Below, in pieces: positions 1-9,415 of a stretch of 64,000 bases of DNA. Source of the DNA: Amycolatopsis anabasis (GTDB lineage: Bacteria > Actinomycetota > Actinomycetes > Mycobacteriales > Pseudonocardiaceae); assembly GCF_009765355.1 (NCBI RefSeq), contig NZ_VTHK01000009.1, forward strand, positions 62,001 to 126,000, read 5' to 3'. Each line of letters begins with the position of its first letter. Positions within the stretch are counted from its first letter, which is position 1. The notes under the pieces were generated by a model. The model saw only the letters and a list, made by a program, of their open reading frames with translations, ran no database searches and had not been told where the DNA came from. The position numbers and the translations under genes were made by a program.

Positions 1-661
1 GCCGACGCGCGGATTCGAACGCGTCGCGCTGATCGTCGACCTCCGGGTGGTAGTCGAAAACGACCAGCCGCCGCAGCGAAGGGCTGGCCAGCGCGGCTTC
101 GACGGCGGTGTCCAGGCGTTCGGCGCTCGCCGCGAGGATGCGCGGTCGCGTCTCCGCGAGGATCGGGTTCAGCTGGGAAACCGGCGCGCTGGACTGCAGC
201 GGCACGGAGACCGCGCCGAGGTGGACGCAGGCCAGGTCGAGGATCTCGTAGTCGATGCTGGTGAAGCCGAGGATGCAGACGAAGTCACCCGCGCTCAACG
301 GGTTTTCCTTGTTGTGGTGCCATTCACCGGCGATCGCGCGGACCCGCGCCCACAGTTCTCGGTAGCTGATCGTCTCGAACCTCGGCAGCAGGCGCAGCGA
401 CGTGCGACCCGTCGCGGGGTCCGTCGCCAGTTCCCGCGCGCGCTCGCCGAGCGCGGGCCGGTCCGCGTAGCCCTCCATGATCGTCGCCACGGCCCGCGCG
501 AGCGGCAGTCCGGGATCTCGGACCGCCGCGGTGACCGATTCGAGTGGTTTCGCGTGCCGGACCTGCGGGTCGTTGGCGTACAGCTCGGCGGTGCGACGCT
601 CTTCCCGAGGGTCGGTCGACCCGCCGTTGCCCTTGGCTTCAAATCGCGAATCAGTCGCCAT
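1..661 (-). CDS. Carboxylic acid reductase, N-terminal part (cut by window edge)
   Basis: Only the first 220 residues are in the window; the gene runs off the left edge. Carboxylic acid reductases (about 1170 aa: adenylation, carrier and reductase domains) turn carboxylic acids into aldehydes with ATP and NADPH. The visible part is the start of the adenylation domain, with the family's N-terminal pattern [49 protein letters not shown] and [16 protein letters not shown]. The start is ATG at 661 with a GGGAGG ribosome site just upstream. A palindrome at 730-746 lies in the leader. A FadD-type CoA ligase is the alternative, but the [15 protein letters not shown] block is typical of reductases (FadD9/CAR type). 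Confidence 0.82.
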   Translation of the reverse strand, partial: MATDSRFEAKGNGGSTDPREERRTAELYANDPQVRHAKPLESVTAAVRDPGLPLARAVATIMEGYADRPALGERARELATDPATGRTSLRLLPRFETISYRELWARVRAIAGEWHHNKENPLSAGDFVCILGFTSIDYEILDLACVHLGAVSVPLQSSAPVSQLNPILAETRPRILAASAERLDTAVEAALASPSLRRLVVFDYHPEVDDQRDAFESARR

Positions 662-729
662 AGTCAGCCTCCCGTCAGTTGCGGCTGCGCGTAGGGGAAT
701 TGCCCGAAAGGGCTCCGCGCTTAGATGCT

Positions 730-746
730 TACGCTAACTAAGCGTA
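730..746. promoter_or_regulatory. Inverted repeat upstream of the carboxylic acid reductase gene
   Basis: TACGCT and AGCGTA form a perfect 6-bp dyad with a 5-bp spacer, about 70 bp upstream of the reductase start codon. The size and place fit a TetR-type operator. No regulator gene is next to it in the window, so the binding protein is unknown. Confidence 0.4.
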
Positions 747-914
747 TCGCGATTGCTCCGGGGAGCACAGGAAATGACGGTGTGACTTACCAGTCACCAC
801 TGCACTCGAATGGGTGACGAAGGCAAGTGGTGGCAGCTTTTTCGCCGCCCTGTGTCAAATGGCACCCGAATAACGGAATACTGCCCACCGGGCCAAGGAC
901 GGCGACCCGCCGCC

Positions 915-1262
915 GCGAGTCGCACACTCAGGCACGCGAGTTACACGTTCGGGCACGCGAGTTGCACACTCGGGTACACGGTTGTCCGTGTGGGACCCCG
1001 CAGGCGCATTCGGGCTGCCGGATGCGGTGTGTGCGGTACCCGGCGGGTTCCCGATCGCGGCGGGTCCTGGGGGTCGATCGGTGTCGCGGAGGTGGTCCCG
1101 AGTGTGTATTTCGCTTGCCCGAGTGTGTAGTTCACTTACCTGAGTGTGGAACTCGGCGACTGGAACGGGGACTCGCGGCGGGCGGAGGCCACTGGCGCGA
1201 GTCCCCCGTTTCGGACGTGCGAGTTCCCCGTTTCGGGCTACCGAGTTCCCCATTTCGGTAGG
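915..1262. repeat. Composite 21/22-bp repeat element, copy 1 (A arms plus B units)
   Basis: Left arm (915-979): three tandem 21-bp units of the type GCGAGTTACACGTTCGGGCA. A core of about 115 bp follows, then three 21-bp units in the opposite orientation (1097-1159; CCCGAGTGTGTAGTTCACTT), so the arms face each other. Next come B-type units with a 22-bp period: one inverted (1155-1178) and three direct (1196-1262; CGAGTTCCCCGTTTCGGGCT). The inverted B unit and the first direct one can pair as a hairpin around 1161-1215. Open frames here (7-residue peptide repeats such as VPERVTR) are products of the 21-bp period and not genes. Together with its flanks this fills the 656-bp gap between genes. 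Confidence 0.85.
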
Positions 1263-1317
1263 CGCGCTCCGCCCCCGGGCGTTTTTCGGCACTTCATGGC
1301 CAAAAAGCGGCCTGCGC

Positions 1318-2277
1318 TCAGCAGGTGTACAGGCTGCTGGGATGGACCGCCTCGCAGTAGCGGACGTGCAGGTGGTTGTCGTGGTTCGCGTAGCTGGTGG
1401 TCAGGCCCTCGCTGATCAGCGTCGGATCGTTGAAGAAGATCAGCTTGACGTGGCCGGGCGCGGCGGCGCGGATCGCGCGGACCAGTTCGCGGGTCGCCGC
1501 CCGGTCGTAGGCCGGGGACCGCCAGGTGATCCGGCCCCCGGAGCACTGGGCGCTGTCGGTCCGGATCGGCCACAGGTCGGCGTCGAGGCCGACCTCGTGG
1601 CTGGCGTGCCCCGGGATGTCGCCACCGTGCTCCAGAGCGATGTCGCCCACCGGGATCTTCCCGTTGCCGGAGGCCGCGAAGGTTCGCGCGGCCTGCTCCA
1701 GCTGCCCGATGGCGGCGGCGGTTCCCCAGTTCGCGGTTCCGTTGCCGTCGGGATCCTGGTCGCACATGCCGGTGCCGAAGTCCGGGTAGTCGTAGTGCCA
1801 GACCAGGTTCTTCCAGGTGTTCGGGCCGGTGATCCCGTCGGCGCCGATGCCGGCGTGGGTCTGGAACGCCCGCACCGCCGCGGTGGTGGCCGCGTCGTAC
1901 TGCCCGGTGACGGCCAGGTTCAGTCGCCGCTTGGCATTCAGTTCGATCTGCAACGCCCGGACCGCCTCGCCGCTGTCCCCGGGCCGGATGGTGGGGGTCA
2001 GGGCAGCCCAGGTCAGCGGCCCGGCGATGCCGTCGACGCCCAGGCCCTTGGCGGTCTGGAAGGCGCGCACGGCGCCGGCCGTGGCCGCGTCGAACACGCC
2101 GCTGGCGGGCACGGCCTGGCCGTGGTGGGCGAGCAGGTGCTGGATCGCCAGCACCTCCACGCCGCGGTTCCCGCTGTGCTGGGTGTGGAAGAACGCGTTG
2201 CCGTACGCGTGTGCCGGGGTGCCGGAAACGATCGTCGCGCTCAGCAGGGCGGCGAACACGATAGCGAATCTGCGCAT
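1318..2277 (-). CDS. Secreted peptidoglycan-binding M74-type (MepA-like) endopeptidase
   Basis: A 319-aa exported protein with a signal peptide (cleavage near PAHA-YG, residue 24). Two peptidoglycan-binding type 1 domains follow (about 38-92 and 97-157), then a penicillin-insensitive murein endopeptidase domain. The metal-site pattern of peptidase M74 is visible: H224-x2-H227-x4-D232-x-D234 and a late H302-L-H304-V. The family cuts D-alanyl-meso-DAP cross-links in peptidoglycan. The ATG at 2277 has GGGAGAA upstream. It lies 14 nt downstream of the M23 gene on the same strand, so the two probably form an operon of cell-wall hydrolases. Confidence 0.85.
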   Translation of the reverse strand: MRRFAIVFAALLSATIVSGTPAHAYGNAFFHTQHSGNRGVEVLAIQHLLAHHGQAVPASGVFDAATAGAVRAFQTAKGLGVDGIAGPLTWAALTPTIRPGDSGEAVRALQIELNAKRRLNLAVTGQYDAATTAAVRAFQTHAGIGADGITGPNTWKNLVWHYDYPDFGTGMCDQDPDGNGTANWGTAAAIGQLEQAARTFAASGNGKIPVGDIALEHGGDIPGHASHEVGLDADLWPIRTDSAQCSGGRITWRSPAYDRAATRELVRAIRAAAPGHVKLIFFNDPTLISEGLTTSYANHDNHLHVRYCEAVHPSSLYTC

Positions 2278-2291
2278 GGGTTCTCCCACGG

Positions 2292-3209
2292 TCAGTACGA
2301 GCAACCAGAGGTGGGCAGGGTGGCCGGTGCGGGCGGGGCCACGCCGTCGTAGATCGCCAGCAGGAGCCGTTGCGGGCAGTGGCTGGTGGCGCCGATCTTG
2401 ATGCCGAAGTGCAGGTGCGGTCCGGTGGAATTCCCGGTGCTGCCGGTGTAGCCGAGGAGCTGTCCGGGCCGCACCGCCGCGCCCGAAGCCACCGCGTGCC
2501 GGGACAGGTGGCAGTAGATGTAGCGGACCCCGTTGGCGCTCAGCACCACACCCTTGCCGCAGCTGCTGTCGTTGACCAGGGCGGCGGTGCCCGCGGTGAC
2601 GGCGAACGCCTTGGTGCCGGTGCCGACCGGAAGGTCGATGGCCGGGTAGTCGTGGTGCGGGTCGTCGTATTCGCCGCGCGGCAGCGCGTTGCGCGGCAAC
2701 GGGAGCGCCCAGCCCTCGATGGTCGGGGTGCCGCCGATGAGCCACTGCCAGGTGACCGCGTCGATCAGGGAAGTGGCGGGGAGCCCGTGCTTGCTCTTGA
2801 ACCCGGTCACCGCGGTGACCGTGCTCGCGCCGAACACGCCATCCGGGGTGACCGCGAAACCGTGCCGCACCAGCTGGTGCTGCGCTCCGGTCACCGCCTC
2901 GCCCCGGGCCCCGCTGTCCAGGTCCACCACCAGTTTCGCCCAGGTCAACGGCCCGACGATGCCGTCCGCCGGGAGACCCCGCCCGGTCTGGAACGCCTTG
3001 ACCGCCGCCTGGGTCTTCGGCCCGACGATCCCGTCGGCCTCGATCTGCGCGCCGTGCTGGCGCAGCAGGTACTGCGCGGAGGTCACCTCGGGGCCGGTGG
3101 CGTCCGCGCCCACCAACGGCCACGCGGGCGCCGGGGCCGCGTTCGCGGTCCCCATCCCGACCATCACCATCGCCACCACGGTGGCCACCAGCGCCAGTAG
3201 ACGCGCCAT
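2292..3209 (-). CDS. Secreted peptidoglycan-binding M23 (LytM-type) metallopeptidase
   Basis: A 305-aa protein with a signal peptide ending near TANA-AP (residue 24). Two peptidoglycan-binding repeats (about 37-93 and 98-157) precede an M23 peptidase domain. Zinc ligands are seen as H186 and D192 in the HDYPAIDLPVG block and the H265-L-H267 pair in GPHLHFGI; YCHL at 232-235 is also typical. M23 enzymes cut peptide cross-bridges of peptidoglycan. It is the first gene of the pair with the M74 peptidase and is divergent from the DUF1906 gene. Its leader TCTGGGAGGAAACGAG mirrors the leader of that divergent gene. Confidence 0.87.
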   Translation of the reverse strand: MARLLALVATVVAMVMVGMGTANAAPAPAWPLVGADATGPEVTSAQYLLRQHGAQIEADGIVGPKTQAAVKAFQTGRGLPADGIVGPLTWAKLVVDLDSGARGEAVTGAQHQLVRHGFAVTPDGVFGASTVTAVTGFKSKHGLPATSLIDAVTWQWLIGGTPTIEGWALPLPRNALPRGEYDDPHHDYPAIDLPVGTGTKAFAVTAGTAALVNDSSCGKGVVLSANGVRYIYCHLSRHAVASGAAVRPGQLLGYTGSTGNSTGPHLHFGIKIGATSHCPQRLLLAIYDGVAPPAPATLPTSGCSY

Positions 3210-3350
3210 CTCGTTTCCTCCCAGATCAGACCGGGGCGAAACGGTAATCCGGGCACCGGGTGCGCCGGAAACCTTTTGGCCGGGGCCGAAACGCTTCCCG
3301 CCCGTGCGCGGGCGCGCATAGCCTGCCGTCCTTGCTCTGGGAGGAGAACG

Positions 3351-5084
3351 ATGACCGATTCGTCATGGCGCGCGCGGGCCGCCGGCACGGTCGCGGGGTT
3401 GCTGGCCGCCGGGGGATTGTTCGCACCGGCCGCGACCGCGGCTCCGGCCGGACCGGACGTGCGCACGATCACGTACCACGGCTACCAGGTCGACGTGCCG
3501 GCCACCTGGCGAGTGGTCGATCTGGCCGACGATCCGCGCGCCTGCGTCCGGTTCGACACCGAGACCGTCTACTTGGGACGGCAGACCGAGCAGCCGGACT
3601 GCCCGGCGAAGCTGACCGGGCGGACGGCCGGGCTGGTGCTCGAACCGCTCGCCGGGCTCCCGCCCGAGCGGGTGCCCGAAGACGTGGTGACGGCGCCGCC
3701 CGGCACGGCCACGCCACCGGACGGGACGCCCTCCCGGCAAGGCGAGATCCACCTCGCCGTCCGGGACGCCGGGGTCCTGGTCACCGCGGCACACGCGGAG
3801 GACACCGAGCCGGCCGTGCGCGACGTGCTGGGCCGGGCGCGCCTGGCGCCCGGCGGCAATCCCGCCGAACTCCCCGCGGCGTTCCGGCGGGCGGCCCCGG
3901 CACAGCCGATCATCGCGCCGGGCACCTTCGAGGGCAAGGGATTCGACGTCTGCGCGGCGCCCTCGCAGTCCACAATGGACGCTTGGCGGGCGTCCCCGTA
4001 CCGGGCCGTCGGCATCTACACCAGCGGCGGCCTGCGCGCGTGCTCGCAGCCGAACCTCACCCCGTCCTGGGTGGCGAACCAGGCCGCCAAGGGCTGGCGC
4101 TTCATCCTCACCGACGTCGGCCGGCAGGCGCCGTGCACCGGATTCCGGCTCAAGATGTCCACCGATCCGGCGACCGCCCGGCAGCAGGGGCGGGACGGCG
4201 CCACGGCCGCGATGACCGCGGCGACCGCACTCGGTTTCGGCGCGGGCAGCGCGATCTACAGCGACATCGAGGCGTACTCGGGAACCGCGTCCTGCAGGGC
4301 GAGCGTGCTCTCCTACGTCAGCGGCTGGACCGAGGCATTGCACGCCAAGGGCTGGCTGTCGGGCGTCTACTCGAGTGCGGCCTCCGGGATCAAGGACCTG
4401 GCCAGCGCCTACGACAACACGGCCTACCGCCGGCCCGACCACATCTGGTTCGCGTGGTGGAACGACAAGGCCGATGTGGACACCGGTTCCTACGTGCCGA
4501 GCACGTACTGGGCGCGGCACCAGCGGATCCACCAGTACGCGGGCGAGGTGCCGGAGACCTGGGGCGGGGTGCGGATCTCCGGCATCGACCGGAACTACCT
4601 CGATGTCGCCTCCGGCAAACCCAAGCCCTGCGACGCGGTGAGCCTGGACTTCACCAGCTACCCGAAGCTCGAGGCGGGCGCGACCGGGAACGCGGTCAAG
4701 GCGGCGCAATGCCTGCTGGCGGACGCGGGGCACCGGCCGGGCGCGGAGGAGCCGACCGGCACGTTCGACGAGGCCACGGTCGCCGCGGCGAAGGCGTTCC
4801 AGCAGTCCCGCGGGCTCGCCGCGACCGGTCTGGTGGAGGCGCGCACCTGGACCGCGCTGCTGTCCACAGGAGACGGTCCCACATTGCGGCAGGGTTCGTC
4901 CGGTGCGGCGGTGAACCGGCTGCAGCGCGCACTCACCGCGGCGCTCGGCGCGACGCTGGCCATCGACGGCAAGTTCGGGCCGGACACCGAGAAAGCGGTT
5001 CGCGACTACCAGGGCTCGCGCGGGCTGAGCGTCGACGGCGTCGTCGGCCAGGCCACCTGGGCGGCCCTGCGGGCAGGGAGGTAA
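3351..5084 (+). CDS. Secreted DUF1906 (Rv2525c-like) glycoside-hydrolase-like protein with two peptidoglycan-binding domains
   Basis: A 577-aa protein. Signal peptide (to about residue 31, ATAA-AP), a variable region of about 150 aa, then a DUF1906 TIM-barrel-like domain (about 190-425). That domain begins GKGFDVCAAPS and has AIYSDIEAY and ISGIDRNYLD; the DIE and DRN acidic positions match the putative active site. Two peptidoglycan-binding domains close the protein (about 440-508 and 516-577). The ATG at 3351 has a strong GGAGGAG site, while earlier in-frame starts have none. DUF1906 proteins resemble glycoside hydrolases, but I know of no proven substrate. It stands 2 nt upstream of the FG-GAP gene. 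Confidence 0.82.
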   Translation: MTDSSWRARAAGTVAGLLAAGGLFAPAATAAPAGPDVRTITYHGYQVDVPATWRVVDLADDPRACVRFDTETVYLGRQTEQPDCPAKLTGRTAGLVLEPLAGLPPERVPEDVVTAPPGTATPPDGTPSRQGEIHLAVRDAGVLVTAAHAEDTEPAVRDVLGRARLAPGGNPAELPAAFRRAAPAQPIIAPGTFEGKGFDVCAAPSQSTMDAWRASPYRAVGIYTSGGLRACSQPNLTPSWVANQAAKGWRFILTDVGRQAPCTGFRLKMSTDPATARQQGRDGATAAMTAATALGFGAGSAIYSDIEAYSGTASCRASVLSYVSGWTEALHAKGWLSGVYSSAASGIKDLASAYDNTAYRRPDHIWFAWWNDKADVDTGSYVPSTYWARHQRIHQYAGEVPETWGGVRISGIDRNYLDVASGKPKPCDAVSLDFTSYPKLEAGATGNAVKAAQCLLADAGHRPGAEEPTGTFDEATVAAAKAFQQSRGLAATGLVEARTWTALLSTGDGPTLRQGSSGAAVNRLQRALTAALGATLAIDGKFGPDTEKAVRDYQGSRGLSVDGVVGQATWAALRAGR

Positions 5085-5086
5085 CC

Positions 5087-6691
5087 ATGGTTTCTCAGCG
5101 CGGATTTCTGGTATTGGCGGCTGCCGCGGTAGCCGCCCTGGCCACCTTCCCGGTCGCGGCGGCCTCGCCGGTCGCGCCCCAGGCGGCATCCCGGGCGGAC
5201 GTGAACGGTGACGGCGTCGCCGATCTCGTCCTGTCCACCGGCGCGCGGGTCACCTACAGCGGCGACACCTCGCTCGTGCCCCACGACCTCGGCGGCTCGG
5301 TCCAGGTGGTCCCCGGTGGCGCGGGCGCGCTGCCCGGCGCGCCGTCCGCGCTGGTCAACCAGAACACCCCCGGGATCGGGCTGGGGATGGAGGCCAACGA
5401 CAAGTTCGGCGCCGCCCTCGCGACCGGCGACTTCAACGGCGACGGGCTGGCCGACGTCGCGATCGGCAATCCCGGCGAATCGGTCGGCAACCTGGCGGGC
5501 GCCGGTACCGTGTCGATCCTGTACGGCCAGCGCACCGCGCCGTACCTGCGCACGCTCCCCGGCGCGCTCGGCACCATCAACCAGGACACCGCGGACGTGC
5601 CCGGCGGGATGGAGGCCGGTGACCTGTTCGGCGGCAGCCTGGCCACCGGTGACTTCAACGGGGACGGGTTCGCCGACCTCGGTGTCGGCTCGCCCGGTGA
5701 GGCGATCGAGACCAAGGCGCGCGCCGGCGCGGTGTGGATCTTCTACGGCAGCGGCGCCGGGCTCACCACCCGCGGCGTGATCGCGTTCAACCAGGACGAT
5801 CCGAACCTGGCCGGAGCCGCGGAGGCGGGCGATCTGATGGGCTGGGCGCTGGCCGCGGGCGACGTCACCGGCGACCGGCGCGACGACCTCGCCGTGGTGT
5901 CGGCCGGTGAGGTGATCAACGGGACCACCGGCGCCACGGGGTCCGTGCACCTGCTGCACGGCTCGGCGAGCGGGCTGTCCTCGGCCGCGTCGTCGTACGT
6001 CAGCGTGGGCAACGCCGCCACCGAGGGAAAGTGGCGGGGTGCGGTGATCGGACGCTTCCACGGCGGCGCCAACGCGGATCTGGTGATCCAGGCCGAACGC
6101 CGCCGCGGCGGGCCCGCCGGCTCCGGTGCGCTGGCCGCCGTGCGCGGCAGCGCTTCCGGGCTCACCACGACCGTCCAGGTGATCGACCAGGACACCGCGT
6201 CGATCCCGGACAACGCCGAAGCGAACGACTTCTTCGGCGGCACGGTCGCCGCCGGCGACCTGGACGGCGACTCGATCGACGACCTCGCCGTCGGCACGCT
6301 CAAGGAGGACAACCGCACCGGATCGGTGACCCTGCTGCGGGGTGGCGCCAACGGCCTGCTCACCGCGCCCGGCACCGAGGTGCGGGAGAACACCCCGCCG
6401 ATCAACGCGAATCCGGCCGTGGGCGAGGGTTTCGGCTACGGGCTGCGGATCCTCGACATCACCGGCGACGGCAAGGCCGAACTGGTCGCCTCCGCGCCGT
6501 GGGAGGGCGGCACGCCGCAGACCGGCGCGCTGTTCGTGCTGAACACCGGGCTTTCCGGGAACGCCTTGGCGGTGACGGCTTCGCGCCAGGTCACCCGGTC
6601 CGATATCGGGATGCCGTCCGGCTACGGGCCGGGCACCCCGTTCGCGGGCGGTTCCCACGTGCTCAACGACAACCAGGACTCACCGAAGTAG
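5087..6691 (+). CDS. Secreted FG-GAP repeat (integrin-alpha-like propeller) protein
   Basis: A 534-aa protein with an N-terminal signal (ends near VAAA-SP). At least five repeats of the FG-GAP/Calx type follow, each with a calcium-loop pattern such as GDFNGDGLADVAIG, GDFNGDGFADLGVG, GDVTGDRRDDLAV, GDLDGDSIDDLAVG and DITGDGKAELVA. These fold as a beta-propeller that binds calcium. The ligand or partner is unknown. The ATG at 5087 follows the previous stop by 2 nt and uses the GGGAGG inside the end of the DUF1906 gene, so the two are translationally linked. PhoD follows 11 nt later. Confidence 0.85.
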   Translation: MVSQRGFLVLAAAAVAALATFPVAAASPVAPQAASRADVNGDGVADLVLSTGARVTYSGDTSLVPHDLGGSVQVVPGGAGALPGAPSALVNQNTPGIGLGMEANDKFGAALATGDFNGDGLADVAIGNPGESVGNLAGAGTVSILYGQRTAPYLRTLPGALGTINQDTADVPGGMEAGDLFGGSLATGDFNGDGFADLGVGSPGEAIETKARAGAVWIFYGSGAGLTTRGVIAFNQDDPNLAGAAEAGDLMGWALAAGDVTGDRRDDLAVVSAGEVINGTTGATGSVHLLHGSASGLSSAASSYVSVGNAATEGKWRGAVIGRFHGGANADLVIQAERRRGGPAGSGALAAVRGSASGLTTTVQVIDQDTASIPDNAEANDFFGGTVAAGDLDGDSIDDLAVGTLKEDNRTGSVTLLRGGANGLLTAPGTEVRENTPPINANPAVGEGFGYGLRILDITGDGKAELVASAPWEGGTPQTGALFVLNTGLSGNALAVTASRQVTRSDIGMPSGYGPGTPFAGGSHVLNDNQDSPK

Positions 6692-6702
6692 GGGGAGGAG
6701 AC

Positions 6703-8247
6703 ATGACCAAGTTCAACCGCCGGATCTTCGTGCTCGGCAGCGTCGCCGCCGCGGGAACGCTGGCCCTGGGCGGCGGGGGACAGGCGAGGGCCGCGCTGGC
6801 GTACCCGTTCAAGCTCGGCGTCGCCTCGGGCGACCCGCTGCCGGACGGCGTCGTGCTGTGGACCCGGCTGGCGCCGACCCCGCTGGATCCCGATCGGCCC
6901 GGGGGCATGCCGACGAACCAGAACTTCACGGTGGACTGGGAAGTCGCCACCGACGAGCGGTTCACGAACGTCGTCCAGCGCGGGAGCGAGGTCGCCGTCC
7001 CCGGCGCCGCCCATTCGGTGCACGCGGAAGTGCACGGCCTGCGGCCGGACTACGAGTACTTCTACCGGTTCAAAACCGAGGGGCACCTCTCTCCCGTCGG
7101 CCGCACCCGCACCGCGCCCGCGCTCGACGTGCTCGGCCGCGACCTGCTGCTGGCGTTCACCTCGTGCGCCGCCTTCGAAGACGGCTTCTACAACGTGTAC
7201 CAGCGGATGGCCGAGGATCGGCCGGGGCTGATCCTGCATCTCGGCGACTACATCTACGAGGGCGGCCCCGGCGCGGACGCGCTTCCGGGCCGGAAGCACT
7301 CGGGCACCAGGGAGATCGTCAACCTGGCCGAGTACCGGCTCCGGTACGCGCAGTACAAAGCGGACGCCGATCTCCAGGCGGCGCACGCCGTGGCGCCCTG
7401 GCTGGTGGTTCCGGACGACCACGAGGTGGAGAACAACTACGCCGCGTGGAAACGCGACAACAACAAACCGGAACTCACCGAGCAGCAGTGGAAGGACCGC
7501 CGGGCACACGCGTACCAGGCGTACTACGAGAACATGCCGCTGCGCGGCGGGGCCAAGCCGAACGGGGGCAACATCCAGCTCTACCGCCGCATCCGGTGGG
7601 GCAGGCTCGCCACCTTCCACCTGCTGGACACCCGCCAGTACCGCGACGACCAGGCGTGCGGGGACGGCTGGAAGTACTGCCCGGAGGCCGGTGACCCCGC
7701 CCGCAGCCTGCCCGGCACGGCGCAGGAGAACTGGCTGCTCGACGGGTTGGGGCAGCGGAACGGAACCTGGGACATCCTCGGCCAGCAGGTGTTCTTCGCC
7801 CGGCGGGTCGACGGCAACGACGCGTCCGGAATGGACGGTTGGGACGGTTATCCGGCATCCCGCGACCGCATCCAGAAGGGCTGGGTGCAGCGCGGCGTCC
7901 GCAACCCGGTCGTGCTCACCGGCGACGTGCACCGCGCCTGGGCCAACGAGTTGAAAGTGGACTTCACCAATCCCGCTTCCCCGGTCGTCGGCACCGAACT
8001 GGTCACCAGTTCGGTCGCCTCCGGGGGTGACCGCGACATCTCGGACATCCCCATCCCGGACGCGGCCTACAACCCGCATCTCAAGTTCTACTCCCGGCGC
8101 CGCGGTTACGTGCGCGCCAACCTGAGCCAGACCAGGATGGACGTCGACTTCCGGACCGTCAGCACGGTCACGTCGAAGACGCACACGGTGTCGACGCAGC
8201 GGTCCTTCGTCATCGAAGAAGGCCGGCCCGGTCTGCGGAATCCTTGA
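6703..8247 (+). CDS. phoD: PhoD-type alkaline phosphatase / phosphodiesterase (Tat-exported)
   Basis: A 514-aa protein with a twin-arginine signal (NRRIFVLGS). It has the PhoD N-terminal beta domain (FKLGVASGDPLPDGVVLWTRL) and the metal-site blocks TSCAAF, LHLGDYIYEG, VPDDHEVENNY and LTGDVHRAWAN. PhoD enzymes use Fe/Ca to release phosphate from phosphodiesters such as teichoic acids, outside the cell. The ATG at 6703 has GGGGGAGG 4-10 nt upstream. It is the last gene of a tight run with the DUF1906 and FG-GAP genes. That this run is a phosphate-scavenging or cell-wall turnover unit is an inference; I did not find a clear PHO box. Confidence 0.9.
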   Translation: MTKFNRRIFVLGSVAAAGTLALGGGGQARAALAYPFKLGVASGDPLPDGVVLWTRLAPTPLDPDRPGGMPTNQNFTVDWEVATDERFTNVVQRGSEVAVPGAAHSVHAEVHGLRPDYEYFYRFKTEGHLSPVGRTRTAPALDVLGRDLLLAFTSCAAFEDGFYNVYQRMAEDRPGLILHLGDYIYEGGPGADALPGRKHSGTREIVNLAEYRLRYAQYKADADLQAAHAVAPWLVVPDDHEVENNYAAWKRDNNKPELTEQQWKDRRAHAYQAYYENMPLRGGAKPNGGNIQLYRRIRWGRLATFHLLDTRQYRDDQACGDGWKYCPEAGDPARSLPGTAQENWLLDGLGQRNGTWDILGQQVFFARRVDGNDASGMDGWDGYPASRDRIQKGWVQRGVRNPVVLTGDVHRAWANELKVDFTNPASPVVGTELVTSSVASGGDRDISDIPIPDAAYNPHLKFYSRRRGYVRANLSQTRMDVDFRTVSTVTSKTHTVSTQRSFVIEEGRPGLRNP

Positions 8248-8275
8248 GGGATCGGAAAGCGCGGAAAGGGATCGC

Positions 8276-9415
8276 ATGCGAATCGGCTCGGCACTCGTCG
8301 GCGTGCTGCTCGCCGTCACGTCCTGCGTCGGCGTGGGAACCGCACAGGCCGCGGACGTTTGCACCGTGTACATGGCACCGACCGGCTCGGACGGCGCGAG
8401 CGGGCTGACCCCGGCCGCCGCGGTGCGGAGTCTCGTCCGGGTGCAGGAGGTGCTTCGCGACGCGAAGCCCGCCACCGACGTCGAGGTCCGGATCGAACAG
8501 GGCACCTATGTCGCGCCACCGATGCAGGACTGGCGCTTCTACGTGCCCGGCCACACCATCTCGTTCCTGCCGATCGACTACGAGTACGGCGAAGGCGAGG
8601 ACGGCATCGCGGGACGGCCGGTGTTCCGCAACCTCGCGGGCAAACCGGCCGGGTTCTGGCTGCAACCCCGGCTGCCGAAGGATCCCGCCGATCCGCGGTA
8701 CGACGGCGGGGACAGCGGTCTCCGCTTCTACTACCTGCAGGTCGAGCACTACTCTTCGGGCGCCGTTTCGGTGTTCGGCGATTCGGAGCGGGACATCACC
8801 GACGAGAACCACGATCCGCCGATGCGCCGGCGCGGCAGCAAGGGGCTCAACGGGAACACCTTCTTCGGCATGGTTTTCACGCAGCTGGGCAGCAAATGGG
8901 CGCCGTGCGGCGCGACCTGCTACGGTTGGGGCGCGATCGTGCTGACGAATTCCTCGAACAACAAGATCGCCAACAACCATTTCGTCAACGTGGAGAACCA
9001 CGGGAACTACGGCGGCCACATCCACGGGCTTTACGTGACCCATTTCAGTTCCGGCAACACGATGAACGCGAACCGGTTCTCGTTCATCAACGGGGACCCG
9101 GTGAAGATCCGCGACCGGAGCAATTTCAACACCGTGGAGAGCAACACCTTCACCCGGACCGGCCGGGCCGGTTTCTACCGCGACGAGTTCTGCGACCTCG
9201 CCTGCGTCAAGGAACATCCGGAGGTGGGCAGCCGCCAGTGCGCCTCGTACCACAACCGCTTCGCGAACAACCGGTTGATCTCGGACTACGACGGCGACAA
9301 CTCGAGCGAGGCGTGGACCTTGCAACCACCCGGGCTCACCAACGCCGGGGGCGCCCCCTGCGCGATCCCGGCCGGGGACCAGCGCCTTCGCACGGCCGGG
9401 AACACCACGTCGTGA
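8276..9415 (+). CDS. Secreted right-handed parallel beta-helix protein
   Basis: A 379-aa protein with a signal peptide (to about residue 25, AQA-AD). Asn-rich beta-helix coils occupy residues 190-300: SSNNKIANNHFVNVENHG, SSGNTMNANRFSFINGD and NFNTVESNTFTRTG. The opening CTVYMAPTGSDGASGLTPAAAVRSL is common in actinobacterial pectate-lyase-like proteins. No catalytic residues could be assigned, so a role on polysaccharides is only likely. It ends TGA at 9413-9415 and directly abuts the stop codon of the convergent ArsR-type gene (TCA at 9416). Confidence 0.75.
   Translation: MRIGSALVGVLLAVTSCVGVGTAQAADVCTVYMAPTGSDGASGLTPAAAVRSLVRVQEVLRDAKPATDVEVRIEQGTYVAPPMQDWRFYVPGHTISFLPIDYEYGEGEDGIAGRPVFRNLAGKPAGFWLQPRLPKDPADPRYDGGDSGLRFYYLQVEHYSSGAVSVFGDSERDITDENHDPPMRRRGSKGLNGNTFFGMVFTQLGSKWAPCGATCYGWGAIVLTNSSNNKIANNHFVNVENHGNYGGHIHGLYVTHFSSGNTMNANRFSFINGDPVKIRDRSNFNTVESNTFTRTGRAGFYRDEFCDLACVKEHPEVGSRQCASYHNRFANNRLISDYDGDNSSEAWTLQPPGLTNAGGAPCAIPAGDQRLRTAGNTTS

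Noticed and set aside
810..1292. Open frames with 7-residue repeats (VPERVTR, ELHTRAS) at the first repeat element, on both strands
   Set aside because: They come from the 21-bp period of the DNA repeat, which keeps all frames open; no ribosome site or normal codon pattern.
6622..8505. A 627-residue open frame on the minus strand
   Set aside because: It is antisense to phoD, which has a clear family match and Tat signal on the plus strand.
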